Assembly (NCBI GenBank): GCA_963556145.1
Contig: OY744469.1
Location: 4,126,767 to 4,190,766, forward strand
DNA from: Hygrocybe punicea
Lineage: Eukaryota; Basidiomycota; Agaricomycetes; Agaricales; Hygrophoraceae
DNA: 64,000 bases
Reading direction: 5' to 3'
Shown one piece after another: positions 13,141-25,416 of this stretch; position 1 is the first letter of the stretch; every line of letters begins with the position of its first letter. The translations under genes and the position numbers were made by a program. Under the pieces are notes generated by a model, which saw only the letters and a program-made list of their open reading frames with translations, was not told the DNA's origin and ran no database searches.

Positions 13141-13878
13141 ATGCACACCATGCCACTCATCAACCATCCATGCACGCTATGTTGCCGGCCGACGTCGATG
13201 TGGTGTAGTCGGTGCCAAAGTGCATGGTATTGCTCACCCGAACACCTTCACAACGTGAGTGACGCTCGGTGGTGGCCTGGTTGCTGATACCGTTTGCTGA
13301 GAAAACGTGAGACAGGACTGGGCACGACATCGCAAAGAGTGTATCCCAACGATGAACGTGTCGAGCCACGGCTATGGCGTGAACATGATCGCGACGCCGC
13401 CACCTGCCGAGCCACAATACATTACTGTGTCAGCGATACTGTTCGCACCCGAAGAAGGCAAGCATTTTTTTTCACAAAAAGACATGTGGAACCGCGGTTA
13501 CATGGTGTGCATGCAGAGCGACCACGAATCATCTCGGTGAGCTGCCGACCGTCGCACAAGCCGTCACAAGGGATGTGTCCGATACCGGTCGTGAACAACC
13601 ATTTCGGAGACGGACAGACGGAGAGCATCGTGCTGACGCAGGGACTGAACCACGAGCCGCTGAGGTTCCCGTTGCACCTGTGGTATTCGCCGTCGTCGCT
13701 GAGCAAGTCGTCGCCGGTGAACCGGGCGATCTACCACATCACGTCTGGGGCGGCAGCGAAGGCGTGGTGCGGGACGGTTATTGTGCTCAAGTTCAATGGG
13801 TCACGGCGACAGGGGTATTCGGACGCTGGGTCGAATGATCTTCCGGCGCTGTCTGCATATTTCCTTGCATACCGCTAG
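13141..13878 (+). CDS. MYND-type zinc-finger protein
   Basis: The ATG at 13141 is followed almost at once by a MYND finger with cysteines in CTLCC, CSRCQSAWYC and the HLHN / DWARHRKEC histidines and cysteine. The finger is interrupted by one GT-AG intron after HLHN. A second intron, 13458-13516 (59 bp), begins GCAAGC after CCCGAAGAAG and ends CAG; it restores the frame that reads RPRIISVSC. The C-terminal part contains LHLWYSP, AIYHIT and VVLKFNGSRRQGYSD, resembling a domain I recall from many basidiomycete MYND proteins. The finger implies protein-protein interaction; the specific function is unknown. The stop TAG is at 13876. Confidence 0.75.
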
Positions 13879-13961
13879 ATTCTAGGCATGGTCACGGTCA
13901 CGGTGACGTAGACAGAAATCGAGATCTGCACGTGATGTATATATTTGTGTTTGTTTGTCTG

Positions 13962-14990
13962 ATGACTAGAGACCTCTGTTTGATCATGATCATGAACATT
14001 GCCGTGCCCGGTGAGCCAATAACCTCGTCGCTGGAGTTCATGCGGTCCGTCCGGTCTCAGCAGAATATCACACACATTAACCACCAATATTATTGATATT
14101 GTCAGTGGCCATGGCACTGTCCTCGAACACGATCACCTCCTCGTCGCTACCGTCGCCGGGACAATACATCGTGTAAACAAGCTCGTCTCCGTGCGTCCCG
14201 TCCGCTCACGGTACAACCCAGAAATCGGCGATCTCGTCGTCGGTCGCATCACAGACGTGCAACCCCGTCGTTGGAAGGTAGACGCAAACTCTCGTCAAGA
14301 TGCCATCCTCATGCTCTCCTCCGTAAACTTGCCCGGCGGTGTGCAGCGACGGAAACTCGAGAGCGACGAACTCCAGATGCGTACCTTCTTCGAGGAAGGC
14401 GACCTGCTCGTCGCAGAGGTTCAGGCATTCTTTTCCGACGGAACAATGTCTTTGCACACTCGCTCTTTGAAATACGGCAAAGCACGTCCCCTTGCTACAA
14501 TATTTTCATATTCGCCACTTATTCACCCTGTTTTACTCATCACAGCTCCGCAACGGTCAACTCGTCGTAATCCCCCCAATCCTCGTCCGTCGTTTGAAAT
14601 CCCACTTCATATCTCTACCCTGCGGCGTTGACCTCATCCTCTCCCTCAATGGGTACATCTGGGTCAGCAAACACGTACCCCAATCAGACCAGGAGGGCGA
14701 ACTCGGCTTTGACGCGCAGGCAGTCTACTCGAACAAAAACGACGTAAACTCTTTCTCTCTCTCTCTCTCCTCTTACACTCAACAATTCGTTCCAGGATAT
14801 CGACTCCGCCACTCGCTCCGCAATTTCCCGTGTCTGCAATATTATTCGTATTCTCTCCGCCCGCTCAGTTCCTTTATCAGACACCCTCTTATCAGATGCC
14901 TATCAATGGTCCCTCGACAACGACAAAGACGGATATGACTTGCTACAAGAGGATGTCGGCAACGCGTTGGTCGCTTCCACATTCTACTGA
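13962..14990 (+). CDS. RRP4: Exosome complex RNA-binding subunit Rrp4 (EXOSC2)
   Basis: Rrp4 is a cap subunit of the nuclear/cytoplasmic RNA exosome. The sequence shows the N-terminal VPGE...LEFMRGHGT motif, whose R codon is split by an intron. An S1 domain follows ([71 protein letters not shown]), and then a KH domain (IWVSKH...). The last exon ends [17 protein letters not shown]. The KYGK to LRNGQLV join needs an intron 14482-14545 with a GC donor (AAA|GCACGT) and CAG acceptor; the nearby GT would keep a wrong frame. The N-terminal start is uncertain: ATGs at 13962 and 13986 are in frame, and an earlier exon is possible. Its stop lies 3 bp from that of the next, convergent gene. Confidence 0.88.
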
Positions 14991-14993
14991 TTA

Positions 14994-15666
14994 TTAATCT
15001 TCTTCGTCTTCGTCTTCATCTTCATAACTATCCTCATCCCCCTCCTCATCTTCCTCATTCTCATTCTCATCATTCTCCTCATCCTCCCCATCGTCATTCC
15101 CAGTCACTTCCCCAGGCACCGCATGGTGCTGCTGCGCAGCCTGCGGGTTCTGGTTAGATGCAACACCGGTCGCCATCTTACGTGCCTGCATCGCCCGCTT
15201 CGCTTCCTCCTTCTCCTCGTCCACGGGCAGCAGCTGTTCAAGCGCGAGGTCCCGCCATCTCAACGCACCGTTCACGCCTCCTCCTGCGTACCCCATGTCC
15301 TCAAACAGCGCCCGCGAGCTGGGATCGTATGGGGGCCGCGGCCGCGCTGCTGGGTGCTTGATATTCGTTGGGTTTCCGTATGGATATGACGGGTGTACTT
15401 GCGATGGTAGAACTATTCATGTCATTTGTAAAGATATATAAGATATGTATGCGGTTGAAACACGAACTGTCGGAATCGTCCGGGTTGGGAGGGACCATGT
15501 GTGGTGGGATGTCAAGTTCTGTAGGAAGAATAATCAGCAAACGCGTACGGCGAAAAAGCGAAGGATTTTTTTCCGCTAACGCGCGCGAACCGTCGTCTGA
15601 AAGCTCGCCCCTGATGTACTCGGGCGACTCGAGCGTGTCGAGTACTTGGAGGTCGTGCCGCGTCAT
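14994..15666 (-). CDS. Hypothetical small protein with acidic C-terminal tail
   Basis: The start is the ATG at 15666. The first exon contains VLDTLESPEYIRGELSDDG and EKNPSLFRR. A downstream exon reads HPAARPRPPYDPSSRALFEDMGY and RWRDLALEQLL. It ends in about 40 residues of almost pure Asp/Glu with Asn. Splice boundaries between the exons are not certain: a TACAG acceptor before ELDIPPHM and an AAG acceptor before the HPAARP exon are plausible. I do not recognise a domain. Acidic tails occur in histone chaperones and some cell-cycle complex subunits, but nothing here proves either. It is convergent with RRP4. Confidence 0.5.
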
Positions 15667-18600
15667 GTGTAGGTAACAAAATGTAAGGTCCTGTTTAGTT
15701 TGTTACATTTGGGTCAGTTGCGCATATGCGATGTGGAAAATGGCTGACGGTCATGTTGTCTGCCGCTGAGGCTGATAAAAAATTTCACTCCACTGCACCG
15801 TGGTGGCTGCCACGTGCTGATCAACGTTGATCAACGCTTGGAGTGACCGTGGTTACTGCCAGTGATCATTAAAAATATCCACTGCCCCGCTGCCGGATCC
15901 GTCCTTCTTCTATCTGCTTGACAGTCAAGCGCTGTTGGTTCCTCGTTGATGGCACTAGAAGGCTGCAGCCTATATAAGCTGTCCACAGGGGGAGCAGGTA
16001 ACCTGCTCACACACAAACATCTTCTCATTTACTTTTTTGGCGACTTATCCGTTTTCAGCGCCAACGTTCCCAACGACGAGTTACTACGGCAATACCGCAC
16101 TAGATCGTTCCTCCGCCCCCCTGTTCTATCTATCTATCAATTCTAGTGGCGCCACGTACAATCAAATTCACACATATTTTTGTGATTCAATCATTGGCGA
16201 CCACACTGGCAGAAATTGACCATACTGCGGCACGCACACGGTACCGATTGGGTTCCACGTCTGCTGCTGGAGCGGTGGCTTGATGACGGTAAAAAATATA
16301 CCTATACACAGTGTTGCTTGATAACATTTTTGACTTTGCGACAGCCCCTCGGCGGCCATTCCGACATGGGGCCGCCCCGTATGGCCAGTGCATGTTCATG
16401 TCCTAGTCCTGAACAAGACAGCATTATTAACGGTGACATTATTATGTTTCGTAAGGATCCTGGCACTTTATTAACCAATTTTATGACATACCGTTATCCG
16501 GAACCTTTTACGACAAGTTTGTACGACAAGTTTGTACATATATAATTATAAGACTCGGGACATTTGACAAGCTGTCCAAAGGTCTTCGTAACAATGAGAA
16601 TTTTTTTACTTTTTAGAATCGAGATAAGTATACTAGTATATATTGACGGTGTTGTCAGAATGTGGTCCGGGTTGTGTTGTCAAATGCCTGTGCAGATGGC
16701 TGTCTGTGGCGTTCTTCCCCCTTGCGCTTGGTCTCGACAGCGAACGGTAACCACCAGGACTTTGAAGGAAAAAAAAAGAGGAAAAAAACAAAGACCGTAA
16801 CAGGAACTTCTTTTGGGACCGAAGCGTTTGCTGCTTGATCCAAGGCCTGTTCCCCAACCTCCGAAGCTGCCTAGTACTGATTGCGTGATTTGATTACCCA
16901 CAGCCATTGTATGATATCGCGCCATGCGCATCAGTGACTCGCAAGGACCGAATACTCCGTGAAACAACTTGGCAAAGGCGTGCGTAACCCTTGGGACATG
17001 AATTCACTGCGTCGGCGGTTTCACCTCTCGTGCAAAACATCGTCGTTCCTATGTCTTCGCGACGGTTTGCTTTATCTCACTCCACCGCCTCTCCCTGTCC
17101 CCACCTAACTCAGGGGCGAACACAGTTGACCCCAACTTCGCAAAATCTTTAATTCTCGGCATTTTCCCCCTACCCCCTCCCAATGAATATCGGGACACTG
17201 CGTGCCCGGGCACTTGTTGCACTCCGTCGAAAAAGGGACGCGACGTTCGTTTATCGTTCCGAGTCTTGGGCGCGCTTTTGGCTACAGTTCGCGCGTCCTC
17301 CCTCCTTCCATCCACCTCGCCCAGATTCACACAGCCTATGACACCTAGCTCAGCAGTAACCATCAAAACCAATCATGCAACTCCTTATGTGCGCTCCTCT
17401 ACGCAAAACACTCCGGTGCTCGGGTCGCCTTGCCTCGCCTTACCCTCTGCGAATGGACAGGGGTTGCGGATAATGCCGACGATGGAAACGATAGCGTTGC
17501 TGCTGCCGCGCTGCGACTTCTGGCATAATGTATATATCCATGCTACCAGGCATGCATAGGATTCCAAGACGCCGCGCATATATACGCACACACCGGAGTA
17601 TTCCTCGGCTATGCGTTGGCATGGTGCGTGGTGTATAGTACACAGTTCCTGGTGCAAGGTACGCCAAGCGTTTAAATACAAACCCGGCAAATCGTTGTGA
17701 ATTAACTTGTTCTTCCATTGTTGTTGCGATCACACACAGGTGCAGATTGTCTGGTGCCAAGCTGCAAACAGTCGATATAAAATAAATGATTGAAAAAAAG
17801 GACATCCAACCGCGTTGGCTCCTACCCTCTAGCCTCGTGACCAGGCTCTTTGCTATGAGGGAAAGACTCGCCGAGAGACGGTCACCGGTCTACCTACCCT
17901 CTGAGCCGTCCAGGTGGTTCCCGAAAGATAACACGAGTCCGACGACGCACAGACACATCATGTGGCTACCTGGGATTAGCATGCACAAACCTGGCACACA
18001 TGTTCCCCTTTGTCTAACGACACTGTGGCAATCTTTTGTCGGAATTCAATACGTATTCTGGGGATTCTTTCATTTCCTTTCTTTTTTAGGCTCATTATCA
18101 AGATGAAAAGGATAGGTAAATCAGCACGATCTTCGGGATTGTCCTTGTTGGCGTCAGCTGGGCAAAACAAAAGAAACGTAAGTATCCATGCTCCTTTGTC
18201 GACGTTCTAAGAGCCGAGTGGGAACATTCTTGGGGAATAATGCAACATTTACGACGTGCATTGTGCATTCTACCATTCTGGAAAACTCGGTTCAATTCAT
18301 ATCCGGCACGGCACCAGAAGGCCATCGCAGGGTCTGCGCGTGAGGGGATCCGGGAAAAAGTCTTGGCTTCTCGATAATCGATCGATAGTAAAGTTTCCCT
18401 TTTTTTCTCCTTCTCCCCACTCCCATTCCGTTCTGCTCCACTTCCCTCACCGGCCGCATCCTTCTCTTCCTCGAGTTACTATGTGTTCTCGAATCCGAAG
18501 ACGAATGTCACCTATCCTCACGGACCCTGGACCAAGTCAGGGCATGCCATGTTGTGGCATGCCATTTTGCCACGTTTTATTTCAGATTCACTTTCTGTTC

Positions 18601-19690
18601 GCCGGCCACTCCTTCCTTGATCATCGGTTTTCCGACAAGAAAAGGCTTTTGTCCCGGTCTTACTGTGATATTATCCTGATCGGTGACTGTGGACCCCCGG
18701 TACTGCTGCGACTAGTCGCCGTATTCGAATATTCGCTCGTAACAGGTCGGAATTGATCAATGTGTACGTGTATCCGATTGATTTTAAAACATTAGTCGAA
18801 GTTGTCCACATGACATTATTTTTTTTAACTGCTACCCCTCTTCAATCGACGTTTGACCCATTTGACCCTCTTCCTACTGGAGTTTGAATCCCCCCGCCCC
18901 CGTCCCTCATGCCCCCAACCACTCAAATTCTGTTGGTATGTGATTCAAGTCAGGCGATAGGCGAACGCAGTCCAAGTTGGAGACGCGATAGGAGCTGTGG
19001 TGTTAATCATCTGCAGAAATTGGTATGCCATAATCGCTCAAGCGATGGTGATTGCGGACAGTAGGTGGTTGGTGGTCGGTGGAGGGGTTATACGTTAGCG
19101 ACCTCCTATTAGTACATCGCCCGGTTCCTGTGCAAGCGATGAATTGTTTCAAAGCAATATTAATGTCATGTTTCAAAGAAAAATGCTCGATGAACGTTTC
19201 TAAAGCAATCCTTTAAGCATTACACCTTTGCTGGTCGTTTTGATCACGAATGTGGATACGAGCCCATGGTTACGTTCTCAATATGTTATTACAATGGCTT
19301 CTTCGCTCACTTACACAATCGCCGGAGGTTCGTGTTTGAATTTGAGGTAGATCATTGATTCGATCAAAGTCAGCGATCGATCAGCGACACCCGGCTAAGA
19401 AGCGAGGAACAAGAAAACAAGTGATGGACGAAATAAGTATTACCGCATACCCGCTTCATACCCGCTTCAAACACCACAAGAAAGAAAAAAACTAACCAAT
19501 TAACATCCTGATACAATTGAGAAATCATGCATGGCGCAAACCAGGTTTTACAATGAGTTCCGCAGTCGAAGAAAAAGAGCAGGATATTTTTTACAGCAAC
19601 ATCGAATTCAAATCCACAGTTAGAATATGATCCAGTGTCATGGCCACAGGTTGCAGCACCAGACAGCGTCCTCGCTGTGCTGCCGACCTC
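15667..19690. other. Four-kilobase stretch with no supported gene
   Basis: No open frame here looks like a conserved protein or assembles into a convincing spliced gene. It does contain a promoter-like arrangement: a CACGTG hexamer at 15811, a perfect 16-bp palindrome at 15818-15833 and TATATAAG at 15971. This is followed by a CA-rich stretch that could be a 5' leader, but the first downstream ATG is about 300 bp away. Pyrimidine-rich tracts occur near 18390-18480. It may contain non-coding RNA or decayed coding sequence; I see neither directly. Confidence 0.5.
15811..15978 (+). promoter_or_regulatory. CACGTG box, 16-bp palindrome and TATA box
   Basis: CACGTG (15811-15816) is the canonical bHLH/E-box sequence. 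TGATCAACGTTGATCA (15818-15833) is a perfect inverted repeat. TATATAAG lies about 140 bp downstream. The spacing resembles a regulated fungal core promoter. No coding region follows it convincingly. Confidence 0.35.
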
Positions 19691-21454
19691 TCAGCGTTTA
19701 AACATGTCCAGAAGGCTTGCGACGACCGACGGAGTTGTCGGCCGCTGAGGCTCCGGCTGCTGTGTGTACAAATTGGGCTGTGGCGCTGTGGCACCAGGAA
19801 CGACGGGTGTAGGGAACGGAGGGGTGGTAGAATGGGGCGTGTTGTTAGAATGTTGTAGCGGTGGAGGGGTAACATAGGTTCCTGGCATCAGTCGGGAAGA
19901 GGGGTAAACGGAATCAGGTATGTGGGACGAAGGGGATGTGTTGGGCCGTGTCAATCTGTTGACTTCGAGAGGCGCTGTTCAAAAGGTTCGGAAGATCATA
20001 ACGACAATCTTATCAGGTGACGCTGGCACGGACGACAAATCATCCCCGCCAACCTTTTCTTTCCTCGTACTTCTTCTTCCCCTTGGTTTCAGTCTTCTTG
20101 GCGTCCTTGTTAGGTTTATCGTAAACACTGGCTTTCGGTTGCAGTTCTGGCATCGGGATTTTGCTCAGATGAATCGTAAGGCTGTTTGGAGGAGTATAAT
20201 TCGGTTTCCCCTTGCTATTATCGGAACCGTCGAGGTTGATCCGTCTTGGTCCCTTCTGGACGGTCGTTGTGGTGTCATAGAGAACATACTGATGGAGCGC
20301 CTGATCTTCTGACACACCTAACGAGACACCTAGTTAGTTTGCATGACTTCCAAGTACAGTCGGAACTAACCAGCTTTATGTCTTATTCGCTTGGTCTGCT
20401 CCACGACTTGAAGAACTTTGGGAACTTGTTCTGCGGTATTTGACCGCAAGGTGATGAATAACAAGGCATCATCCTAGCAAGACATCGTAAAAGCGTCAGA
20501 AGAAACGGTCAAACGTCAAGGAAACTATTACCTGAAGAAGATTTGAGCCATATTGAGCGTAATCGTCCACACTGCCTTCGTCCTCTACGGTAATTTCGTT
20601 GTATTCTCCTCTTAACACCTGCATTTCCGCAATTCGTTCCACTCCCGTTTTCGGGGCGGGTTTTGGAGGCGGCAGTGGGGCAGCGGTTGCTGGTGCCTTT
20701 CTCGCCATGCTTGGCGTCGAACTACTGGCGTTGACGGGACCATTCGCTGGGGTGGAGTCTTCCAGAGTATTGTGATATTGGTCATTTGAGTCTTGGAATG
20801 TCAAAAGAGCAGTTAACATCACGATCTCGAGCCCTTTTCGATCCTCTATGTCAAAGCTAATATAATCTCCCATATAGCAGCAGCGAAGGTTGAAGAAAAG
20901 GGTAACTTACCGATTTAGATTGTAGTCGAGTATTTGAACGGAAGAGGTCTTGAGTCGCCCTGGAGTTACCTTGGTCACAGCGACCAGAACAGGAGGATCA
21001 GGTTTTCGAAGCATGAAGCATTCTTCTCGCTTCCACTCGAACTCGTGTCTATAATACGTTTAGATTTCAATAATATTGTTACTGCGATACCACATTTACA
21101 CTCACTCTTCCCATTTAAATGACCACCTGAAGGTAATCGTCCCGGAGTACCTCAGTTCCACGACGATGGTCGGATTGGATAGTTCGAGAACTTTTGTCTT
21201 GCTGGTGGCACTAGGGGCAGTTGCTGTAATAAGGAGTGATTCGGACGTGGGGTCTTGATAGAAACATTGATGTCAGCGAGCGACCTTCATTCGATGGAGT
21301 CTCGCCTACCATACACCTCTATCTTATACACTGGTCCAGATATGCGCTGCTTACGATAGTGAACGTTAAGCGAAGTGTCGGCCAGATCTATCACATTGGA
21401 ATTTTCCTTGTTAGGCGCAATAAAGAGCGTGAACAAATTTTGGTCAAGGCTCAT
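19691..21454 (-). CDS. Conserved multi-exon protein of unknown function
   Basis: The start is the ATG at 21454 (MSLDQNLFTLFIAPNKEN). The intron after IEVY (GTAGGC donor) joins to DPTSESLLITATAPS. The next exons read TKVLELSNPTIVVELRYSG, then HEFEWKREECFMLRKPDPPV with VTKVTPGRLKTSSVQILDYNLNR, then FDIEDRKGLEIVMLTALLTFQD. A Pro/Ala-rich linker, an acidic segment and DALLFITLRSNTAEQVPKVL follow. The C-terminus is Pro/Thr-rich and ends LLDMFKR. Introns and frames agree across at least six exons. The central region could be a tubby-C-terminal-like or lipid-binding beta fold, but this is a guess from its pattern of strands. Function unknown. Confidence 0.65.
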
Positions 21455-22047
21455 AATAGGCAAACTTTAGGTGCAAGAGAGTTGTCATTAGATTAGCGCT
21501 GCCGCAGCGGAACCTGTGTCTGTTTTCGGCTTGTCCCGTGTTCCGCGATCCGACCAGGTTTTTTATACTGAAACAAAAATTATTGTACAAATAGGGTCGA
21601 CATTCTTCCTCACAAGAATTGCCATCCACGACATGTGTTTAAGATCGCAAAAGGCTGAATAGCCCTGAGTCCCTGACCAACGCAGTCTAGGTATCTGACC
21701 GTGTTTGATATCCAGTAAACATTTGATGAGATGCAGCAGACGGTTGTTTGGCATAACAACGGGGCTGACCACAACGAAGATACAACAACGATTGTTTTCG
21801 GAATGGAATTACCAAAGTTTCATGCATTTGCGGTTCGTCCTAGGAATACACGTCTGATCATTGATGTCAATGAAATTAGGTCCCATGACGTTGTTTGCAA
21901 GAGCAAAACAAGCAACAAATTCCACCTAACTTACGCGAGCTTGTGGTCGCATTGAAAAAAAAATCTAAAATAGATTCCCCAGATTTAGAAGGGCAAGTTG
22001 TCAAGTATCACACTCACATTCAACCGACGTCGCAAGCCGGTGGATAT

Positions 22048-23930
22048 TCAGATGGGTTGGAGTATCCTCGTCGTTATACCGTAATACGCGGATGAGGCTT
22101 CAATTGATCCAGGAAAAGAATCAAATGCACCGCCGCTCCGCCATCGATATCGATATAGATGACCGTTGTCAGACGGCAAACTGCAACAGAGCGATACAAC
22201 CCTGAGTTGAGTCACGGGTACGCGGGCACTGTAAGAATGAAGAGAATCGGGGAACAAGGTCTCGAGCAACGCCGCTGAGGCTTCCATGTGAATGCAAGGG
22301 CAAGTCGCAGGGATGCATTTCTACCCGGTACCCCGCAAATTACTCCGTGCCAGGCGAATGACAGTTTCGGTCCCTTGGGAACAAATCCTGGCCTGGTATG
22401 CAGTCTGACTCATTTGGCAAACCTATTTAACAAAAACATCATCAACGAACCAGCAACCGCGTAGCCGATGGCTTCGTTTCCCAGGGGAGTCCTGTGTAAT
22501 GAATATGATGATGATGGATTCCGATGAATTCGCTCTACTCACAGAAAGCATTGGAAAGGAAAACTTACTTTGGTTCCGTCGGAAACTTTGCAGATCCTTA
22601 CTATTTCGTCCTATGGTAGTCCGTTGTTTCGGTTCATGATCAATTCTAGGATGGTCGCAGTATCCGGGTGTATGGGGATCAAGTCTGTGTATTGAACGTA
22701 ATCTGACGGTTCTCACCCGAAAGAATACAGAAAATACTGATGAATTCCAACATTGACCCCTGGCTGTCTATTGCTGCCTTAATGCTCCTTCTGTGTCTCC
22801 GGAAACATCTCCGAGCCTTGGGCTCCCACAGACGCGACAAAAATTGGCCACTCTGATTCGGAATTGAGTGCAATGATGTTACGCGCCATGCCTGAGAAGT
22901 CAATAGGAACCTTGCGCAAAGTACCTGACAAATGCCAGGTAGTGTGAATTCAGTGGGAATGGAGTAACAACAGTTCACCAAATCAGCAATGGTATTCACG
23001 GAAAGGTCCAAACACTCCAACTGTGGACATCGTGGGGCACATCTTTCATAGACAGAAGTGCCTCGTCCTGCCCGCACCCTCAATGCGGAGGGTGTAGTGG
23101 CACTGAAAAGCGCCAGGAGCCGGTCCCCATCAACGGCGTAACTCCAGAAATTCTGGGCAAGGTATTGATTTCAGGGATTCGATTAACCCAATAAATCAAT
23201 TAGAGCCATCAGCTTAATTCAAGGTTGTCCAGGATACGCGATTTTGTCGGTTGGTCCAACGCATATTGATGGGGGGACGGATAGGAATCAACGATTCGCC
23301 ACTGTAAAGCAGGAAAGGCGTGGACGACAGCTTTCGTGTCAATGCCCCAGGAGACTGACTGAAACCTGTAGACGAGAGGCCATTGATGAAGATGACTTGA
23401 AAATGATCGGTTGAAGTCGTATGTCAGTCGACTGGTGCCGGTGGTGGTGAGACGCCGTAGGTGGTCCGGAGAATATAAAAGATCCTTGGGATTCTCGATG
23501 TGAACGCGACAAGACCGTCCCTTCACGTCATTCAGTAATCTCCCGATATCGGAGGCAGTATCTTCAACCCAAATATAGTTAACAATGAAGTGGACATTGG
23601 TCAGGCGACGACTGTGAATGAGGTGATGAACGATTCGATGTTCCTCCAACACAAGCAAATCAATAGCATCCACACGCCACGTTCCTAGGCGGGAAGCCCG
23701 CTCCTGTACAGCTGCAAGAACAGGGAGATATGGAGGATCTTGATATCGATACCTTCGATAAAGTCAGTCTCTATCGCTGCATATCCTGTGATGCAAAGAG
23801 TCCGCAGCTTCGTTAACCACGGACGGATAGCAGAAATAATAGACCTGCTGATGATCACACGAAAGATTAACTCAGTTAAACGGTTGCGAAAGCATGATGT
23901 TGTAGGTGAATCTACGTGTTAAAGCGAAGA
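22048..23930 (-). pseudogene. Leucine-rich-repeat (F-box/LRR-like) gene, possibly decayed
   Basis: Minus-strand open segments show LRR-like phrasing: ELIFRVIISRS, PWLTKLRTLCITGY, DIKILHISLF, then DLLVLEEHRIVHHL, RLTNVHFIVN and CPQLECLDLSVNTIADLV. Such runs are typical of the large basidiomycete F-box/LRR families. I find no F-box and no clear start. Several frame changes cannot all be explained by obvious introns, so this may be a relic or simply a badly resolved multi-exon gene. Confidence 0.35.
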
Positions 23931-24345
23931 GTACGAGACCGTGGCTCGTACCGTGAAGTTATGCGTGTGCATTTCCAGAGATATTGGGCTGTGATACGAT
24001 GGTAGTATCACAGCGGTTGTATACAGTACGAAATGTTGGTATTAGCAGAGTCAAGAACGTGTTAGTAGAAATACATAGAATAAAGGCGAAATGATATACC
24101 TTCGATGAGGCCTGTTAGTAAACTGTTACCCCAAGACTTGCCACTGTCAAGATTCGCCTTGGAAGAGAATTTGAATGTTCACCTCATTTCGATAAACTCT
24201 CGACCTAACATCGCCTTCAAACCACATACTGTGCATTCACCTATTGGAACCGAAAGCCATCAATGGTTCTGGATTATTGGCGGTGAACTTTTGTTTGTGG
24301 AGCCGCGTGACTTGTAAACGTCTTTCAACTTGACCGTCAATTACA

Positions 24346-24819
24346 ATGGCTTGCAACCTACCAACTCACGGCTGGTCCGACAACATTAAACGCATTTTTA
24401 CGACAATTTCTAGTTCGGTTTCCCATTTCGACAAGGCAAGAAACCCCCGGTTCGCTCTTCACCCTTCTGGGTTTGTCTGGAGAACAGTCCTCGTTCAGTC
24501 CATTTACTCTGATCTGTCTTTGGGAATTGGCGGCGGGAGGCGCTTTCTTCGACTCCATCACCTTGGACTCAGCGGCGTTATCTTGTACGAACTTCCTCAT
24601 GAAGGACAACTGGAGGACGGCGGCGAGTTTACTATAAGGAGTGTATTTGGGGACAGATCTGATCCCGAAGACTTGGGCATGGATGTAGAGGAATTGCTGG
24701 ACCGGGTTCGTGCGAGGTTGATTTACCTCCCTGGTTATACGTGCACCTCTTTTGTTGTGAGTCCGTATTGCTTTGGTGCGAGGTCGTCGTACCGAGATAC
24801 CTTTATCTAGACTGGCCAA
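24346..24819. other. Open on both strands; coding strand undecided
   Basis: A plus-strand ORF begins at an ATG at 24346 (154 codons). A minus-strand ORF of similar length overlaps it completely but lacks an early ATG. Neither shows a domain I recognise. At most one of them can be a gene. Confidence 0.25.
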
Positions 24820-24822
24820 GTG

Positions 24823-25416
24823 ATGAACGGATTGATTTATTCCAACACCATGCGTCCAAAACCAAGCCCCAGCGGATTTTTCGTGGAATCCACCGCGTTC
24901 GATACGTGTCCATGTGTCAAATCTGCCAGCGCCAAACCAGTCATCGACGTTTCCGCCTACTTAAAGACCAGAACACTCGCAAGTGACCAGTCATTCTCCC
25001 TTCCCAAGGTTATGGCCCTGGATTTCTCTGACGACGAAGAGTTTGAACTGGATGAAACACTTGATACATCTATATCGACCATCGACTCCTTTGGTCCTTG
25101 CACGCCCCCTCCGTCGCGGTGTGGTAGCCCCCAAAGCCTGGTGCCTCCGGACTCTCCGACTTTCTCGTCGCCATTGTGTGAAATTCTGAGGAACGCTGCT
25201 CCTCTCCGCGTGCTTTCGCCAAATGTCGACTTTTTCGAATTCGTGTCTCCGACTTTGGCGAGCTTCGACAAGGCCAATCGTGCTCACGTTGATCCCACTC
25301 TCGACGAGGAAGACGACAAGGAAAACCGTGTAAGCGATCCGGAGAAATTACCGTTGCTCTACAACCACCACGACATGACGAGGATGGGAGCTGAACGTGT
25401 TGTGGTCATCTTGTAA
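24823..25416 (+). CDS. Hypothetical acidic protein with KEN motif
   Basis: A single open frame of about 197 codons with ATGs at 24823 and 24850. It is rich in Ser, Pro and acidic residues, with a strongly acidic patch (DDEEFELDETLD), CTPPPSRCGSP-type SP sites and a DDKENR sequence near the end. KEN boxes are degrons for the anaphase-promoting complex in known cell-cycle proteins, but the match here is only three residues. No globular domain is visible. It lies about 240 bp upstream of the LRR gene, on the same strand. Confidence 0.5.
   Translation: MNGLIYSNTMRPKPSPSGFFVESTAFDTCPCVKSASAKPVIDVSAYLKTRTLASDQSFSLPKVMALDFSDDEEFELDETLDTSISTIDSFGPCTPPPSRCGSPQSLVPPDSPTFSSPLCEILRNAAPLRVLSPNVDFFEFVSPTLASFDKANRAHVDPTLDEEDDKENRVSDPEKLPLLYNHHDMTRMGAERVVVIL

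Larger units (their letters stand above)
9654..13398. repeat. Direct duplicate of 1-3745 (copy 2, internal)
   Basis: This is the internal copy of the segment at the left window edge, in the same orientation. It continues seamlessly into unique sequence on both sides, so it is the more trustworthy locus. Confidence 0.9.

Noticed and set aside
16187..16545. Overlapping ORFs considered as a small secreted protein or mating pheromone precursor
   Set aside because: No signal peptide-like start, and no CaaX ending in a sensible frame: one frame ends five residues, not four, after a cysteine.
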